A stretch of 64,000 bases of DNA from Paragorgia papillata (lineage: Eukaryota > Cnidaria > Anthozoa > Scleralcyonacea > Coralliidae). The stretch covers positions 347,186 to 411,185 of the forward strand of contig JAWNZC010000279.1 of the NCBI GenBank assembly GCA_035771165.1. Direction: 5' to 3'. A program made the translations under genes and the position numbers. Below are positions 37,497 through 49,544 of the stretch, one piece after another. Positions within the stretch are counted from its first letter, which is position 1, and each line of letters begins with the position of its first letter. The notes beneath the pieces were generated by a model, which searched no databases, was not told where the DNA came from, and saw only the letters and a list, made by a program, of their open reading frames with translations.

Positions 37497-38442
37497 TTGA
37501 TGGCATTTGTTGTTACAGGCAGGTAACCATGCCAGATAGTATCGGATAGTGTGTATTTTGAAGGTGAGGGGGGTTATCAGCTGTAATTTTAAATTTATAT
37601 ACTAAAATTTGGGGTTTTTTAAAGGCACACTGGGATGAATGGGATTTATATCGAGTGATGCAAACTATACGTAGGTGTTTTATTTTGAAAGACTTGGTTC
37701 AGAGCGTTATCCAATCAGCGCGCCTCCAGTTCTGGTTAACCTAACTCGCATAACTCACAATCATAAACAAACAAGCAATATGGCGTGAATACACCTAAGA
37801 AAAGCCACAACAAGGTAAGCTTGCCAAGAATCAGAAATTTACTTGATCTGGTAGATACAGAGAAGTCTCATAATCGTAAATTACTTCGTTTTATTTTGTA
37901 ATTTGCCGATACCACCATGTGCGTAATGTTAAAGCTGATCTTTTGTACTACAGCACAGTGTTGCTCGGATATCTTCATACATTTCACTCACCGGATCAAC
38001 AGTGCTATCTTGTGATACACGGATGGCAACCGGCCTAGTCATCTTGATTAAGGTCTAAGCTACATTTCTATGGTGGTTACCTGTTTGTAACAGAACGTTG
38101 GCTGCTTGTTATGGCTGTTCTTCGAAGTGTTATATTTAGGTAAATTTGCGCCATGTTTGTTGTTTGTTTATGATTGTGAGTTATGCGAGTTAGACTAATC
38201 AGAACTTCAGGCACGCTGATTGGATAGCATTCTGGAATTTAGCCATTCCAAATAAAACACAAACGTATTAGGCAGCACTTTACAGATATCCCATTCATCA
38301 CATTGTGCTTTTAAAAAGCTACAAATTTTATAATATAAACCAATATTTATGACTGGTATCCTAACCCCCCTTACCTTCAAAATATACACTATCCGATATG
38401 ATTTATCATGGTTACCTTCTTGTAACAAAAAATGCCATCAAA
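37497..38442. mobile_element. Long-TIR element, ~300-bp arms
   Basis: The left arm 37497-37798 is matched by the inverse of 38136-38442, about 80% alike by eye. Shared blocks include TCGGATAGTGTATATTTTGA-type, ACTCGCATAACTCACAATCA and TAAACAAACAA. The ~335-bp interior has no coding signal. Confidence 0.85.
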
Positions 38443-38464
38443 AGTAATATTTTGACGCCTTGGC

Positions 38465-39070
38465 TGCTCTCTCTAAAATGAATAAAATGCTTGATTGCAC
38501 TTCTACCAAAATTATGCAAAAAGTTTGCTTAAAATAGGGATAATATACGCAGTCAAGCATTAATTCTTCTAGAAATTCTCTAATAAAATAGAGAACCTTC
38601 TGGTCAGATTTTTATTAGTTTCTTATCCAAATTTAAAAAAATTCAATTAATATTGAAAGGTTTGGTCCTATGTCAATATCACACAAACTTTCGTAAAAAT
38701 TTGTGCAGTATTTTGTGAGATATCCTGGTGACAGACACACAGACAAGCAAACAAACAAACAAACAAACAAACAAACAAACAAACAAACAAACAAACAAAC
38801 AAACAAACAAACAAACGAACGAACGAACGAACGAACGAACGAACGAACGAACGAACGAACGAACGAACGAACGAACGAACGAACGAACGAACGAACGAAC
38901 CAACGAACGAACGAACAACGAACGAACGAACGAACAGACAGACAAACAGTGGTGAGACCATAACCTCCTGGCGAAGGTAATTATCCAGACCAAAGTCAAT
39001 GTTATCTGCAATGTTATCTATCAACCAAAGGCTGAGGCGAATAACATTGACTGAGGTCTGGATAATTCTT
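38465..39070 (+). repeat. Dispersed repeat family C with (AAAC)n/(GAAC)n core
   Basis: The left part (AAAATGCTTGATTGC, CCAAAATTATGCAAA, TCTGGTCAGATTTTTATTA) is repeated inverted at 42905-43100. Between the two ends lie (AAAC)n at 38748-38817 and (GAAC)n at 38818-38931. The right end ACCATAACCTCCTGGCGAAG matches the inverse at ~42850. A small TIR pair (TTATCCAGACC / GGTCTGGATAA) lies at 38980-39065. Confidence 0.75.
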
Positions 39071-39119
39071 GATATCATATTAATTACTATTATAATTTAT
39101 AAAATAACATTTTGAAAAC

Positions 39120-39525
39120 AAGCCCGGCGATTGGTTGAAAGCCGTGTTTCTATAGCTTTATGGAAACACGGCAAGGTCCACGCCATTCAATACGCCATCA
39201 TTACGGTAGGATACGCCATTATACGCCATCATACGCCATTATGAAGAGTAAGGAGAATTTACGCTTTGAAGCAGTGATTATTTTTACGTTCTATATCTAT
39301 TTTCCACAGGTTATTTTATAAAGGAAATAGAAAACATTTTTTCCGTGTTCCCATAGACTTATAGAAACACTTGTGGAAGTTTGGGAGAACTCGAAATAGC
39401 GTGGAAACACTCGCCCTACGGGCTCGTGTTCCCACTACAATTTCTCGTTCTCCCAAACTTCCACTCGTGTTTCTATAACTCTATGGAAACACGGAAAATG
39501 TTTTCTATTTCTTAAATAATATAAG
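39120..39525. repeat. Foldback MITE, ~100-bp arms, with related hairpin upstream
   Basis: In 39311-39525, AATAGAAAACATTTTTTCCG, GTGTTCCCATAG and GAAGTTTGGGAGAAC are mirrored on the right around GCCCTACGGGC. A shorter hairpin with the same GTGTTTC..GAAACAC ends lies at 39143-39175, followed by several ACGCCAT units. Confidence 0.8.
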
Positions 39526-39970
39526 GTGCCCTCTACGCACGCTCTGATTGACTGGGCTCCGTGCATTTATAAAAGAACAGAGATCATGAATGACGTAAAA
39601 TAGCGTGGAGTGGCGTAGAATGGCGTCAACTGGCCGAAAAAGCCCGCCAAATTCCAAAACTACCTCACTTTTAGCTTGATTTTTCTTCTTATTTTATAAA
39701 ACAAATAAAACATACCGCTCCTGTGTAAAACATACTCGGCTATCGCCTCGTGCCTCTACTCAACTTCTTTCGTGTTCAAATGTCGTCAAACGTGCCTTTA
39801 TAAGAGTACATATGCACGGGCCTTTATGTCTTATTTGTTATATTTTAATGTTAATTTTAATGTTTATATTTTAATGTTTCTAATGTTATATAATTTTCGC
39901 GGGCTTCGTCGTATTTACGTCATCGGCTTCCAAAAATCTTTTTTGGAAACCTCCGTCTAATAATTTACAG

Positions 39971-40009
39971 TCTTCCATGGAAAAGACGTCACAGCTGCCG
40001 GACGTTGAA
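39971..40009 (+). CDS. Candidate 39-bp microexon just upstream of the CRD exon
   Basis: TTTACAG precedes and GTATGT follows a 39-bp stretch. Read in phase 2 it is open and joins the phase-2 CRD acceptor in frame across a 113-bp intron. It has no recognisable domain. The call rests on splice sites and phase only. Confidence 0.2.
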
Positions 40010-40122
40010 GTATGTCGAACAATAAATAACGAGAATGAAGTTTGAATGTATAACTGAAATATGTGTTGTTGGTAGGCCTAATCATTGTTGCCATGTTATT
40101 GTTATTGTTGTTATATTTTCAG

Positions 40123-40607
40123 AACCTGTATCCCAGCGGAACCTCAGCCTTCGCTGAATTCCAACTCATGCTACCCGTTAATTAATTTCACCAAACCATT
40201 TTGCAAAAATCATGGAATTATTCCAAACGACTACGTATTTCAAAGTCCTGATGATCAAAATTACATGAATTACCAAGTGAACTTAATGTACAAGAGGCTT
40301 GGTATTCAAATTATAAAAGAACAATTTCCGAATGAATGCATAAATGGAATCTTTTTATTTGCTTGTCGTAACTACTTATCGGGATGTGATAGTACGAAAG
40401 GTGTGTTTCAAAGACAGTTGGTGTGCAGAGAAAGCTGCCTTGAATTTATCAAGGAATGCGGGACCGTTGTTCAGAAGTTCAAAAAAGTGTATTTGGTGGA
40501 AAATCCTGAGGATGCATCTCTTTTAAACTGTTCACGGCAACCTTACAGAAATGCTGGGGAATCGCCTGAATGTTGGTATTATAATGGGACAACGGAAAAA
40601 CGAAAAG
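40123..40607 (+). CDS. Frizzled-type cysteine-rich domain exon of a ROR-like receptor
   Basis: TATATTTTCAG (to 40122) precedes an open 485-bp exon that ends AAAAG|GTATTC. It enters in phase 2 and leaves in phase 1. The translation has ten cysteines in the Frizzled CRD order: TC, NSC, PFC, NEC, FAC, SGC, LVC, ESC, KEC, LNC. An eleventh follows in SPECWYYNG. LVCRESCLEFIKECG matches the CRD core C-x3-C-x6-C. Such domains bind Wnt-type ligands outside the cell. No frame break is present. The following exons (kringle, TSP1, TM) make it part of a receptor resembling ROR/MuSK. An N-terminal Ig domain, usual in ROR, was not found. The 5' end of the gene is not established. Confidence 0.88.
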
Positions 40608-40653
40608 GTATTCATTATATATAATAATATATATAATAATATATAATATAAAT

Positions 40654-40844
40654 TATTCTGGCTAACGCCAGACGATTTTATTCACCTCTGGGGAAGCCCT
40701 CGGACAGGAATGAGTTATAAACTATCTCTTTATAAACTATCTCTCTAACTCTTTCCTGTCCGAATTGGTCTTTAGTATTTTATTCTGGCTAACGCCAGAC
40801 GATTTTATTCATCTCTGGGGAAGCCCTCGGACAGGAATGAGTTA
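40654..40844 (-). repeat. Two tandem copies of dispersed repeat family B
   Basis: ATTCTGGCTAACGCCAGACG, GAAGCCCTCGGACAGGAATG occurs twice within 190 bp in the intron after the CRD exon. Confidence 0.85.
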
Positions 40845-40951
40845 AACAGGAGTAAGATTTTTTCCCATTTGATTTCAACGACGAGGAAAGTTGAAAAACA
40901 AGGCAGTGACCTGCAACGACCCTCAAGGTTTTAAACAAATTCACGGACTAC

Positions 40952-41298
40952 AGGTGAGGTAAAACGGGCAAAATGTTTCTTCAACTTATAACGCAACTTT
41001 GTTGTGTTTCAAGTTGAAAAGCGTTGTTGCACGTATTACCACCCACCTTAAACATTGTCACGCAACAATGATTTCGTTGCAACTCGAATCAGCATGTTGC
41101 AGCAAGTAGAACTGGAGTCCACTTTTTTCAACAATTTTTTCTTGTTCTACTTGCTGCAACATGCTGATTCAACTTGCAACAAAATCATTGTTGCGTGACA
41201 ATATTTAAGGTGGGTGGTAATGTGTGCAACGACGCTTTTCAACTTGCAACGCAACAATGTTGCAGCAATTTGTTGCTCGTATTATATTACTTCACCTT
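40952..41298. repeat. Foldback element rich in GTTGCAAC motifs
   Basis: The arms of ~150 bp share TTCAAGTTGAAAAGCG, ACCACCCACCTTAAA, TGTCACGCAACAATGAT and CAGCATGTTGCAGCAAGTAG, inverted around 41125. Confidence 0.88.
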
Positions 41299-41465
41299 AA
41301 GTCAAAATACTTCAATATCAATCGAACGCTAGGGAGTGAAGATATTAATATAGCATAAATGAAAACAACGATAATAATAAACCTACAATTACATCTTGCG
41401 AGAATTCTACATCCGATATTTTTGTATTCATTGCAAAGACAACACTTCAGAATGTTGTCAACTCA

Positions 41466-42330
41466 GGGACCGTTCATTAACTATGTCGGAGGGGGGCGTG
41501 TGGTAAAAGAATAGGGGGGTCTTAAGATTGTTGAAGGCAAGTGACGGGAGGTTGCAAGAAAATTACAAGTTGAAGAAGGGGGTCATATAAATTATATACA
41601 CACAATACATGTTTAACCCCTGGCCCCTTCCCTCTACTAAATAACATCATCTGATGTTAGTCACAATAAATTGACTGGTGTTTTAATAATAGACAGAATA
41701 AAATAATAAAGGCTAGTGTGTTAGGCAGGAATTGTTTTAAAAAGTTTAACTCATTTCTGCCTAGGCCGGCTTCAACCGTCCCCACTCTGCTGAATAAAAT
41801 CATCTGGCGTTTTATATAGCCAGAATAAAATAATGAAGGCTATTGGTGGCTTTCACGTGACGTCACGGCGGCCATATTTGTGCCCCCAAACAATAAAACG
41901 GCGGCCATATTTGTGTCCTAAATGAATCCCATTGGGATTTAGCTCTATTCTTATTCACAAATTTCCTATTGTTTTAGCAATCTAATATGGCTGTCGGTCA
42001 CGTGGGTGAAACCCAAGAATAGAAAGGGAGGTTTAGGCAGGAATGGGTTAAATATATTACTATTTGTCACAGTTCCCTATTTGCACAAAAATGTGAACTG
42101 AGGAGTTTTTAATGCTCATATAATCTTGCAGTTTTAATTAGTCAATTTCAAAACGTCACAAAAGGTGGTTGGGTACAGGGGGTCATACAATTTGAATGCT
42201 TTTTGTGGGGGAGGCTCTAAGAATTTTTGCCACATGTGAAGGGGGGTTAGAAGGTTTTTTAAAATTTATTTAAGGCTTACCGCCCCCCGCCCCCCCCCCC
42301 CCCCCTCCGACATACTTAATGAACGGTCCC
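41466..42330. mobile_element. TIR transposon (~865 bp) with TCA target duplication
   Basis: GGGACCGTTCATTAA at 41466 and its inverse at 42330 both lead into GGAGGGGG/CCCCCTCC. TCA flanks both ends (41463-41465, 42331-42333). It contains a nested family B repeat (41748-41835). No transposase is visible. Confidence 0.78.
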
Positions 42331-42454
42331 TCAAATAGTTTTCACCGTCATTTTGTGACAATTAATCTTCTGCGCCCACAGTATGTACAGAATATTGGCT
42401 AATCAAGTGGTACCCTACAGAGAGCTTTTTAAATAATTCTATGTATGCATGTAT

Positions 42455-42490
42455 ATAATATATTATATATATATATATATATTATATATA
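42455..42490. repeat. (TA)n tract
   Basis: Imperfect AT dinucleotides. Confidence 0.85.
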
Positions 42491-42594
42491 TACTATAGAC
42501 GATGTAGTAAAAACCGTTGACAGAGTGCTCAATGGAAATCCAGAGCCTGTTATAGAAAAAGTTCAAAGACTCAACAGTTGTGATTACACATTTT

Positions 42595-42660
42595 TATTAC
42601 TAGTAATAGTTTCGTGCCACACGCGTATGGTGTGGTACTCTTCAGATAAAATGGTCCAAA
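42595..42660 (-). ncRNA. Hammerhead-like motif
   Basis: On the minus strand: CUGAAGA (42645-42639), stem II GU.CCACAC / GUGUGG.AC with loop AUACGC, then GAAAC (42613-42609) and the self-complementary UAUUACUAGUAAUA. CAUUUU upstream can pair with AAAAUG downstream as stem I. The triplet at the cleavage position is not a clean NUH. It is probably a relic of a PLE or retrozyme end. Confidence 0.4.
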
Positions 42661-42719
42661 TACAAATAAATATATATATATAGGTAAATATTATTTAGAT
42701 TTTTATTAACCCAAGTTTT

Positions 42720-43110
42720 TTTAAGTCAGGTCTTGTCCCACTTTCGTAAGGTAGAAATACAGTATTTTTCTACTTTTCGAAAGTAAGTAAATACAGGTTT
42801 ACACACGCGTAAATGCGATAGAAGTAAAACTTAATACTCTTTTGTTTATTGCTTCCGCCATGCCGGAGGTTTATGTTTTTAGTGCATGAGAAGATTGAGC
42901 GTAGATCAAGGACCAACCCTGTCAATTTTTGTTGAATTTGGATGATATTTGAATGAGAAATTAATAAAAATCTGACCATAATGCAAGATTTTCCGTGTTG
43001 GAAAAATGCCTGATCGATGTCATTATCCTTATTTTATGCAAACGTTTTTGCATAAATTTTGGTACAAATCAATCAAGCATTTTATATTATTCATACATGT
43101 GTAAGTTAGT
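42720..43110 (-). repeat. Dispersed repeat family C, inverted copy without microsatellite
   Basis: TAATAAAAATCTGACCA, TGCATAAATTTTGGTAC and AATCAAGCATTTTAT are the inverse of 38465-38650. The opposite end matches the CCGGAGGTTATG-type terminus. A ~15-bp-arm hairpin (ACTTTCG..CGAAAGT) lies at 42739-42784. Confidence 0.7.
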
Positions 43111-43620
43111 GATCCAGTCTGGTTAGCGAAATATATACATGTATATGGGACTGTTTTCTTTTTAATACAATATTAAATTGGAGGAGGTATATGCAGTTTC
43201 TGAGTGCCCTCTTGTTCTTTTTAGAATTGTCATATCAAGATCTGGAGAGTGGCGGATGGTTAGTTGCCTTAATATATATTTTATCTTTTTAAAGGTTTAT
43301 GGCATTAAATACTTTTTGTTTACTATATATTGTACATTTATTATATTCTACATGGCTCGGATTACTTTTTTGTGATGTTTTTGAAAATACATTCAAGAGC
43401 CCCGAAAAATCCTACTGCCTTCTTTTTACATCTTTATTTTCATTATTTGGAATATTCCAAGCTTGCACTGGCCACTGTGCCATTGTCAGGTTCTCCTGTT
43501 GACCTTTCTTATGCGGAAATAAGTTTTTTTCGCGATATCTAGCTCGGCTTCTTGCATGACAATTGCTATAGTATTTGATTTCCTAGACGTTTTCCGAAAC
43601 AGTACGTTTCTTTTTTGCAG

Positions 43621-43867
43621 ATTGCTATACTTAAACGGCAGCAGTTACCAAGGCAACATATCAATTACTGTTTCTGGCACTCCATGTCAATCGTGGACAG
43701 CACAATGTCCTCATCGCCACACAATGAACACAACGTTACCCAGAATTGAACAAGGCCAAAGAACAATTGTAGAAATCCTCAAAAATTCTGGGAAACGAAC
43801 CTTGGTTGTTTTACTACGGACAGGAAAAAAAGATGGGAGTATTGTGACATCCCTAAATGTATACCAG
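43621..43867 (+). CDS. Kringle domain exon (two frame breaks)
   Basis: CTTTTTTGCAG ends at 43620; the exon ends CCAG|GTACGA (phase 1). A one-base gap near 43632 separates a DCY start from [20 protein letters not shown]. The frame then continues [19 protein letters not shown] and shifts again near 43755 into [27 protein letters not shown]. All six kringle cysteines and the CRNP, CFT and CDIP signatures are present, with one extra Cys (TAQC). A kringle directly after a Frizzled CRD is the ROR/MuSK arrangement. Kringles are disulfide-bonded extracellular binding modules. The two indels are either assembly errors or disabling mutations. Confidence 0.85.
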
Positions 43868-43963
43868 GTACGACATAACCCAAAAGGAAAAAAGCAAGCT
43901 AAAGTTATTTTTTTATAGCGAGATAGCGAAATGAAAAAAAACAACAAGCGACAAACAACAAAT

Positions 43964-44175
<212 letters not shown>

Positions 44176-45087
44176 CTCACAACAGCAACATGTATTTGTG
44201 TTTTTAAAACATATTGACTATATGTACATTTATTTTGCACTCATTTTAAAATTAATTCCTATAAAAATTATGACATTGGTTGTCCAAACAACCATCATCT
44301 TCTTCAGTTAAAATTTCGAGAAAATAATTTTAGTTCTGAATATGAACCTGAAAAGTTAATCAATTGTTTTGTTGTTGTATTTTCTGGCTGACTGTTTTAC
44401 TTCAAATTTACTACAAAATGTCGGGAAAAAATTTAGATTTCTTAAGCAGATGCTCAAAATTTTAGTCAATTGTTTTTACTATTTTTACCAAAGCTGAAAT
44501 ATTCTAATTATTATACGGAGTCTATAACTATCATGCAAGTTCTAATGATTATTTGATTCCAATAATTTTTCTGTATTTCTTTCTCTACTTTTCCATCTTT
44601 GGTTTACATTTTAATTGCTTTTTTTTCTATTTCTTCTGGGGGTTTTTCTTCTTTCTATATCGCCTCTTTCTCAGTTTTCTCGCTATCTCTCCCTCTTTTT
44701 CTTCTTTTCAACTTATGACGTTTTTTCTACTTTTATATATACTCTTGTTTTTGTAGAGTGAATCGCGCTCACCGCTCTCTTTTTGAAGACTTAGGTTTTT
44801 CTATGTCTTAGACTATCTGAAATAGTAGAAATACATCAAAATAAAATCCGAATAATACCTCACTTTCGTCGAAATTAGCTTTTTAAAGGTTTTTATAGCT
44901 TATAGTTCTTGAACAGTACCCGAATTTCTCAGCTAAACTTTGCAAACCTACTTACTCACTATGTAAATTAAAATAAAACAAATTTTGTTTACGTTGTATT
45001 TACTAAAAAGTATATAGAAACATGGTAAAACTGATATTCAAGGAAGTATTTATGTTTGTCTTTCGTATATTTTACTGTCTCCTGTAG
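44176..45087. other. Intronic; no gene seen
   Basis: AT-rich and T-rich tracts. 44790-44960 resembles the left flank of the satellite array (about 1275-1430). Confidence 0.5.
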
Positions 45088-45267
45088 TGTGATGGTAACT
45101 ATGGAAACTGGTCTTTAAGCAGCCAATGTAATGTCACATGTGGCCAAGGCGTTGAGATTATGGCGTCGTATTTGCAACAATCCTACACCAAGATATGGTG
45201 GCAAGAATTGCTCTCATTTGGGAAATTCAACAGAGTATAGACAATGTACAAGGAAAACCTTGCCCGG
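45088..45267 (+). CDS. TSP1 repeat exon 1 (frame-broken)
   Basis: CCTGTAG precedes and G|GTAATT follows (phase 1-1). It reads DGNYGNWSLSSQCNVTCGQG, VEI, then in a shifted frame RRICNNPTPRYGGKNC, SHLGNSTEYRQCTRK and, after one more base, PCP. W..W-type start, C..TCG.G, R.C..P.P..GG..C and QC..CP are the thrombospondin type-1 pattern. At 180 bp the exon is three longer than the intact TSP1 exon at 50075, matching the three inferred single-base insertions (near 45089, 45157 and 45255). Confidence 0.82.
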
Positions 45268-45404
45268 GTAATTAATTTGAATATAATGTTTTTTTGCTAT
45301 ATTACCTGGGTATATATATATATATATATTTCTTAATTTTTCTTCTAAGTACTCGTTTATCTTCCCAATTATTTTTTTTTTCATATTGAGAATCTTGACT
45401 TTCC

Positions 45405-45620
45405 CTTTGAGGTGTAAAATCCGTCTGGCGTTAGACAGAGTAAAACAACAATGGGACAGATTTTAGCTCGCTCCGGGTAGGATTACCCGATCACTTGTTA
45501 ACCCACTGCTGTCTGCGATGACTGAGGGTTCTCCCCGATGAGTAAAATCGCCCAGTAAAACAACAAAAGGAGCCGTTTTTGGCCGGCTTGGCAGGAATGC
45601 AAGCAGGATTGGGTTAAAAC
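45405..45620 (+). repeat. Two diverged family B repeat copies
   Basis: GTAAAATCCGTCTGGCGTTA, GACAGAGTAAAACAA, then a second related stretch from 45498. Confidence 0.6.
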
Positions 45621-45774
45621 TGTAATGGACTTATACGCACTAACTTTCCTTTAAGTTCTTTTTATTTAACAACTAGCGGAAATCGTCTATTCCAAATCAT
45701 AACTTACAGTAACAACGTCATGCATGCACATTGTCAAAACTGAGTGACCGTTGTCCTGTTCAGTTATAGATGCC

Positions 45775-45909
45775 GTTGTCTATTCAGTTATAGATGCACA
45801 GATGAAGTCACAACGTGGTAAGAACAAAAAAATGGCCCACGAGACGCAGTCGAGTCATGTTCTTACCACGTTGTTACGTCACCTGTGCATCTATAACTGA
45901 AGAGACAAC
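45775..45909. repeat. Foldback element, ~50-bp arms
   Basis: TTCAGTTATAGATGCACAG and AACGTGGTAAGAACA are inverted on the right (TGTTCTTACCACGTTG, CTGTGCATCTATAACTGAA). A partial duplicate of the left end precedes it at 45758. Confidence 0.88.
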
Positions 45910-46339
45910 AAAGAAATGGAATCTATTTGTTTCATACAATAAAAATTTAAAAGGTTTTTATCGAAACTCTTGCCGGATTTCAGGCTGACGTAATCTGAAC
46001 GTCTCCCATGTGTCTGCCCTCTAATAGATCATGGGCAATAAACCATTGAAAACACGCATAGCAACCAGGATATTGTATAATTTACTTTCTTCCTTGATTG
46101 TAAAAATTGTTTATTGGTTTAACTCAGAGGGCGAGGTGTGATATCTGTGGCACGCAATATTTTACTTCTGAATTTTGGCCAAGTAAATGTAATGAAGCTC
46201 TTGCGCGTTTACGTCACTTTAGCGTTAAATGTTTATGAAATGTAAATTAGGTCTAGATCTGCCTAATTTAAGAGAACACTTAAAATGACAGAGTAACAAT
46301 GTTTTTGCAGTTTTTTAAGCGACTTTGCAGTTTTTTGGT

Positions 46340-46668
46340 TTCCTTGCTTCGTTGTTAAGAAATTTCAAATTGTTTATATGCAAATTAAGCATTTTAACGT
46401 CACACGTGCATAATAAGTTATCAGAAAAGGTTGTTTATTATCAAATATAATAGAATCATTAATGGGACATTAATCCACCTGAAAATTCCACATGTTTGGT
46501 GTTGTGAGAGAAACACACCTACGCCTACATTCTTCCTTCAAACAATTTGGTTTGATAATAGCAACGATATATAACCTTCTCGATAAGTTATTGCGCACGT
46601 GTGATGTCAAAGTGTTTAATTTGCATACGAAAACAATCTAAAAACCATAACAACGAAGCAAGGAGATG
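46340..46668. repeat. Foldback element, ~110-bp arms
   Basis: TTCCTTGCTTCGTTGTTA, ATGCAAATTAAGCATTTTAA and CGTCACACGTGC on the left are inverted at 46551-46668. Confidence 0.82.
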
Positions 46669-46869
46669 AAAAATTAAGTCTGTCTTATTTGGAAGAACAC
46701 TAAAAGTAACATTATTTTTAATTTTTGTTTTATGGACACTTTAACCCAACATCACTATCAAAGCGCGGTTTGATTGTGTTAATCAAATGAATGACGTAAC
46801 TCGTAATATCCCCCATTATATTACATGGATATCGTTATAAACATATATTTTGTTCTCTATTTTCCATAG

Positions 46870-47049
46870 TTAACGGTGGTTATGGTAATGGACGTTGAAC
46901 AGTCCATGCAGTGTTTCTTGTGGTCAAGGGTTTGAAATTTGGAAACGCTTTTGTGATAACCCTCCACCAAGAAATGGTGGGAAGCAATTGTAGTGTTTTG
47001 GGAAACTCAATCTAGTATTAGACAATGCACAAGAAAAAACCTTGTCCGA
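46870..47049 (+). CDS. TSP1 repeat exon 2 (several frame breaks and a nonsense codon)
   Basis: TTTCCATAG precedes and A|GTAAGT follows (phase 1-1). It starts VNGGYGN. One missing T would restore WTLNSPCSVSCGQGFEIWKR, FCDNPPPRNGG. Further indels sit at GGGAAGC and in the AAAAAA run, and the codon matching GAG of repeat 1 is TAG. The ending PCP is kept. The substitution-type nonsense makes genuine decay more likely here than in repeat 1. Cysteines follow the TSP1 pattern. Confidence 0.75.
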
Positions 47050-47089
47050 GTAAGTGGCATCTGTTTTTATACAGGGATTACCTTTGGCT

Positions 47090-47465
47090 TGATAGAGAAC
47101 TACACTCGTAAATACGCCCAAGTTGCTCAATACCTGCAAGCAAGTTGTTGCAACTGTTCCAACAAACCGTCTATGGTATGCAAGTGCACTTGTTGTTCCT
47201 AGTTTGTTAACAACACTGTAACATGCAGATTGTTGCCGACAACTTGTAACAATGTTAATAATTTCAACGGACTTGTCACTTGTGAGAAGTTGTTCTAACA
47301 ACTTTTTATACCGTTCAGTATCCAGTAACAAGTCGTCAGTCAGAAAGTTGACAACAACACAGCTTGTATCGGCCTCGTTAAAATCGCCAACTTGTTAACA
47401 GCTTGTTAACAAGTTTATTGCAAGCTTGTTGCAAACATATTTTGATAACAAGCTGTGAGTCAGAG
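47090..47465. repeat. Block of AACAAGTTGTTG-type inverted motifs
   Basis: CAACTTGTTAACAGCTTGTT, AACAAG, TTGTTGCAAC and similar short self-complementary words recur about every 15-30 bp. It is a low-complexity foldback family. Confidence 0.65.
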
Positions 47466-47734
47466 TTTTAGTCGTGCACTGCAAGTGGAAATTGATTTCG
47501 TAATTGGCACTTGAGATTAAAAAGAACGTTGTTGTAAACTGCTTTTAATCATATCTCAATCGTTTTTCACGTTGAGATTGCTATAAAATTAATTTCTTTT
47601 AGTTTTCAAACGTATTTGTATAAACCATATATCTATAGTTTCACCAGCAGCGCCTTGTATCATAGTGCACGTGTCCCGATGACGATATTTCTACTTGCTA
47701 TAATTCTATTGTTATCGCAAAGCAAAAAGGAGGT

Positions 47735-48808
47735 CATTACCAGAAATTTGGGACAAGATGGCGCCGCGCGGGCGCATATAGGCCATTAAATATGACGGCC
47801 AAATCGTATAAGGAATAATACAGTAAAAGCGTAAATTTTAAAATTTATCCTACTAGGGACATAGACTTCTCGGTTGCGGAGCTCGATTCCTGTTAAGAGT
47901 TAAGTAAGGAAACGTTATAACAAAAAATGTTCGCTTACCGAAATACACAGCCGGTTCCCAACATCGATTTATTTTACGCTGCTTATTTGACTCATTCTGT
48001 TATGTAAGCCATAGTAATCCTGCTAAAAACATGCGATATAAATCTGCCAAATACACCACTTTCCTTGCGAACGATGCAAACTGCGGAGCTTGCTATGTAT
48101 TTAGCAATGTTTCGAACTGCTAATATAACTCGTAAATTATCTCCGTATCTAACAACATTGCGGTTCCCAAAGCCTTTTAAAACTTTCTTGGTTTTACAGT
48201 GTGTTTGAGCAATACACCAAATCGTAGTTTTATTTAGGCCCACATGCAAATTAGTTTCCTTTTCAATTTGGGCCCCTATGCAAATTACATCGTGTCTATT
48301 AAAGCATAACGGGAAGATAACATAGGCTGGGGACTATATATTTAGTTTCATGTTTTGAGTTCATTATTTTTAGACACTACGTTTAGGATTATTGTCAAGG
48401 ATAATTGAGAAGCAAATTTTATCCTTATAGAATACCTAAGCATTAAAAGGTTTCTGAAATCAGAAATGTTTTGTTTACTGCGGCTGCTTCAGCCTCATGT
48501 TATAAACGAACTACGTTTTATCCCGACTCAGATTGTATGCACAGTCGAAACTCCGATTTCGTCTATCAGCAGGAGGCCGTTATGTCTAAAACGTGGAGTT
48601 GAGCTGCGAGAAGGACAAACGACGAAGCCACGGAGGTCTCTTCTCTTTCGAGCAGCCTGCAGCCATGTTTGTTTACTTTGAAAGCAGAGGCGATCTTTGT
48701 TCTTAGCAGCCGTTTGCATTTTCGCAAAATATTTACTGTATATTATTATCATGGGAGTAACCACTGGCTACGAACGTGGCCGCAAAATGTCCCAAATTTC
48801 TGGTAATG
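47735..48808. mobile_element. TIR element (~1.07 kb)
   Basis: CATTACCAGAAATTTGGGAC at 47735 has a perfect inverse at 48808 (21-bp TIR). There is no clear target duplication. Inner frames (47992-48249 and 48528-48764, both - strand) are unrecognised. Confidence 0.72.
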
Positions 48809-48948
48809 TAGACTGACTAGATTTTTAGAAAACGGAAATACTGAAGTTGAGTTATTATTTTGTTTCTAAGAACGTACTAAACAAAGAAAAGTTGAATTGT
48901 TTTCCTTATTTCTGTCTTTTCCCTTTTAATTTGTTTTTGTTGTCAATA

Positions 48949-49093
48949 TTAAACTACCTATTGACCGAGCGTGAGGTCTGTACTAGTACCGAAACGAGGC
49001 GCATCGGAGTTGAGGTCTGTGCAAAAAAGAAACAGTGGTCCGATATTTTACTAGTACAGACCGAACAAGCGCGGTCAATAAGTAGTTTATTAT
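48949..49093. repeat. Foldback MITE, ~40-bp arms
   Basis: AAACTACCTATTGACCGAGC and GTGAGGTCTGTACTAGTA are inverted as TACTAGTACAGACCGAACAA and GCGCGGTCAATAAGTAGTTT. Confidence 0.88.
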
Positions 49094-49544
49094 ATGGCCA
49101 TAAATGTTGTGAACGTTCTGTGAAAACTCGACCCATCTTTCTTGCGAACTAAACGAAAATGGCAGACATTTTCCCATTTTTAAAGTACTTTCCGTTGAGC
49201 TAGAATCCTGATTTTTCTACCCCAAATAGTATTTTTCAATTGCTTTTGTTTGACATATTGCTCAAGATCGTACGTTAAGTAGTTGAATAAAAAATCATCT
49301 GAAATTCAAATACTTCTGAGAAGTAAATGTTATTACGAACAATGTTTACGAACGTTTTTGACAATTTAAAAACTTTCACAAAGCTTATAAAATTTCTAAC
49401 AACATACCTGCACGATATATTATTCAAACAATGAGTAGTTCTGAAATTATAATCCATCGCGTTGCAGATACAGATAGAGATTTTTTAATTACTTTCTTCC
49501 CACAAGGGGCTTTTCAAGAGCAATTTACATTACTAAATTTCAAG

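Noticed and set aside
38207..38428. 73-codon minus-strand frame
   Set aside because: Lies entirely in the right arm of a long-TIR element and has no recognisable domain.
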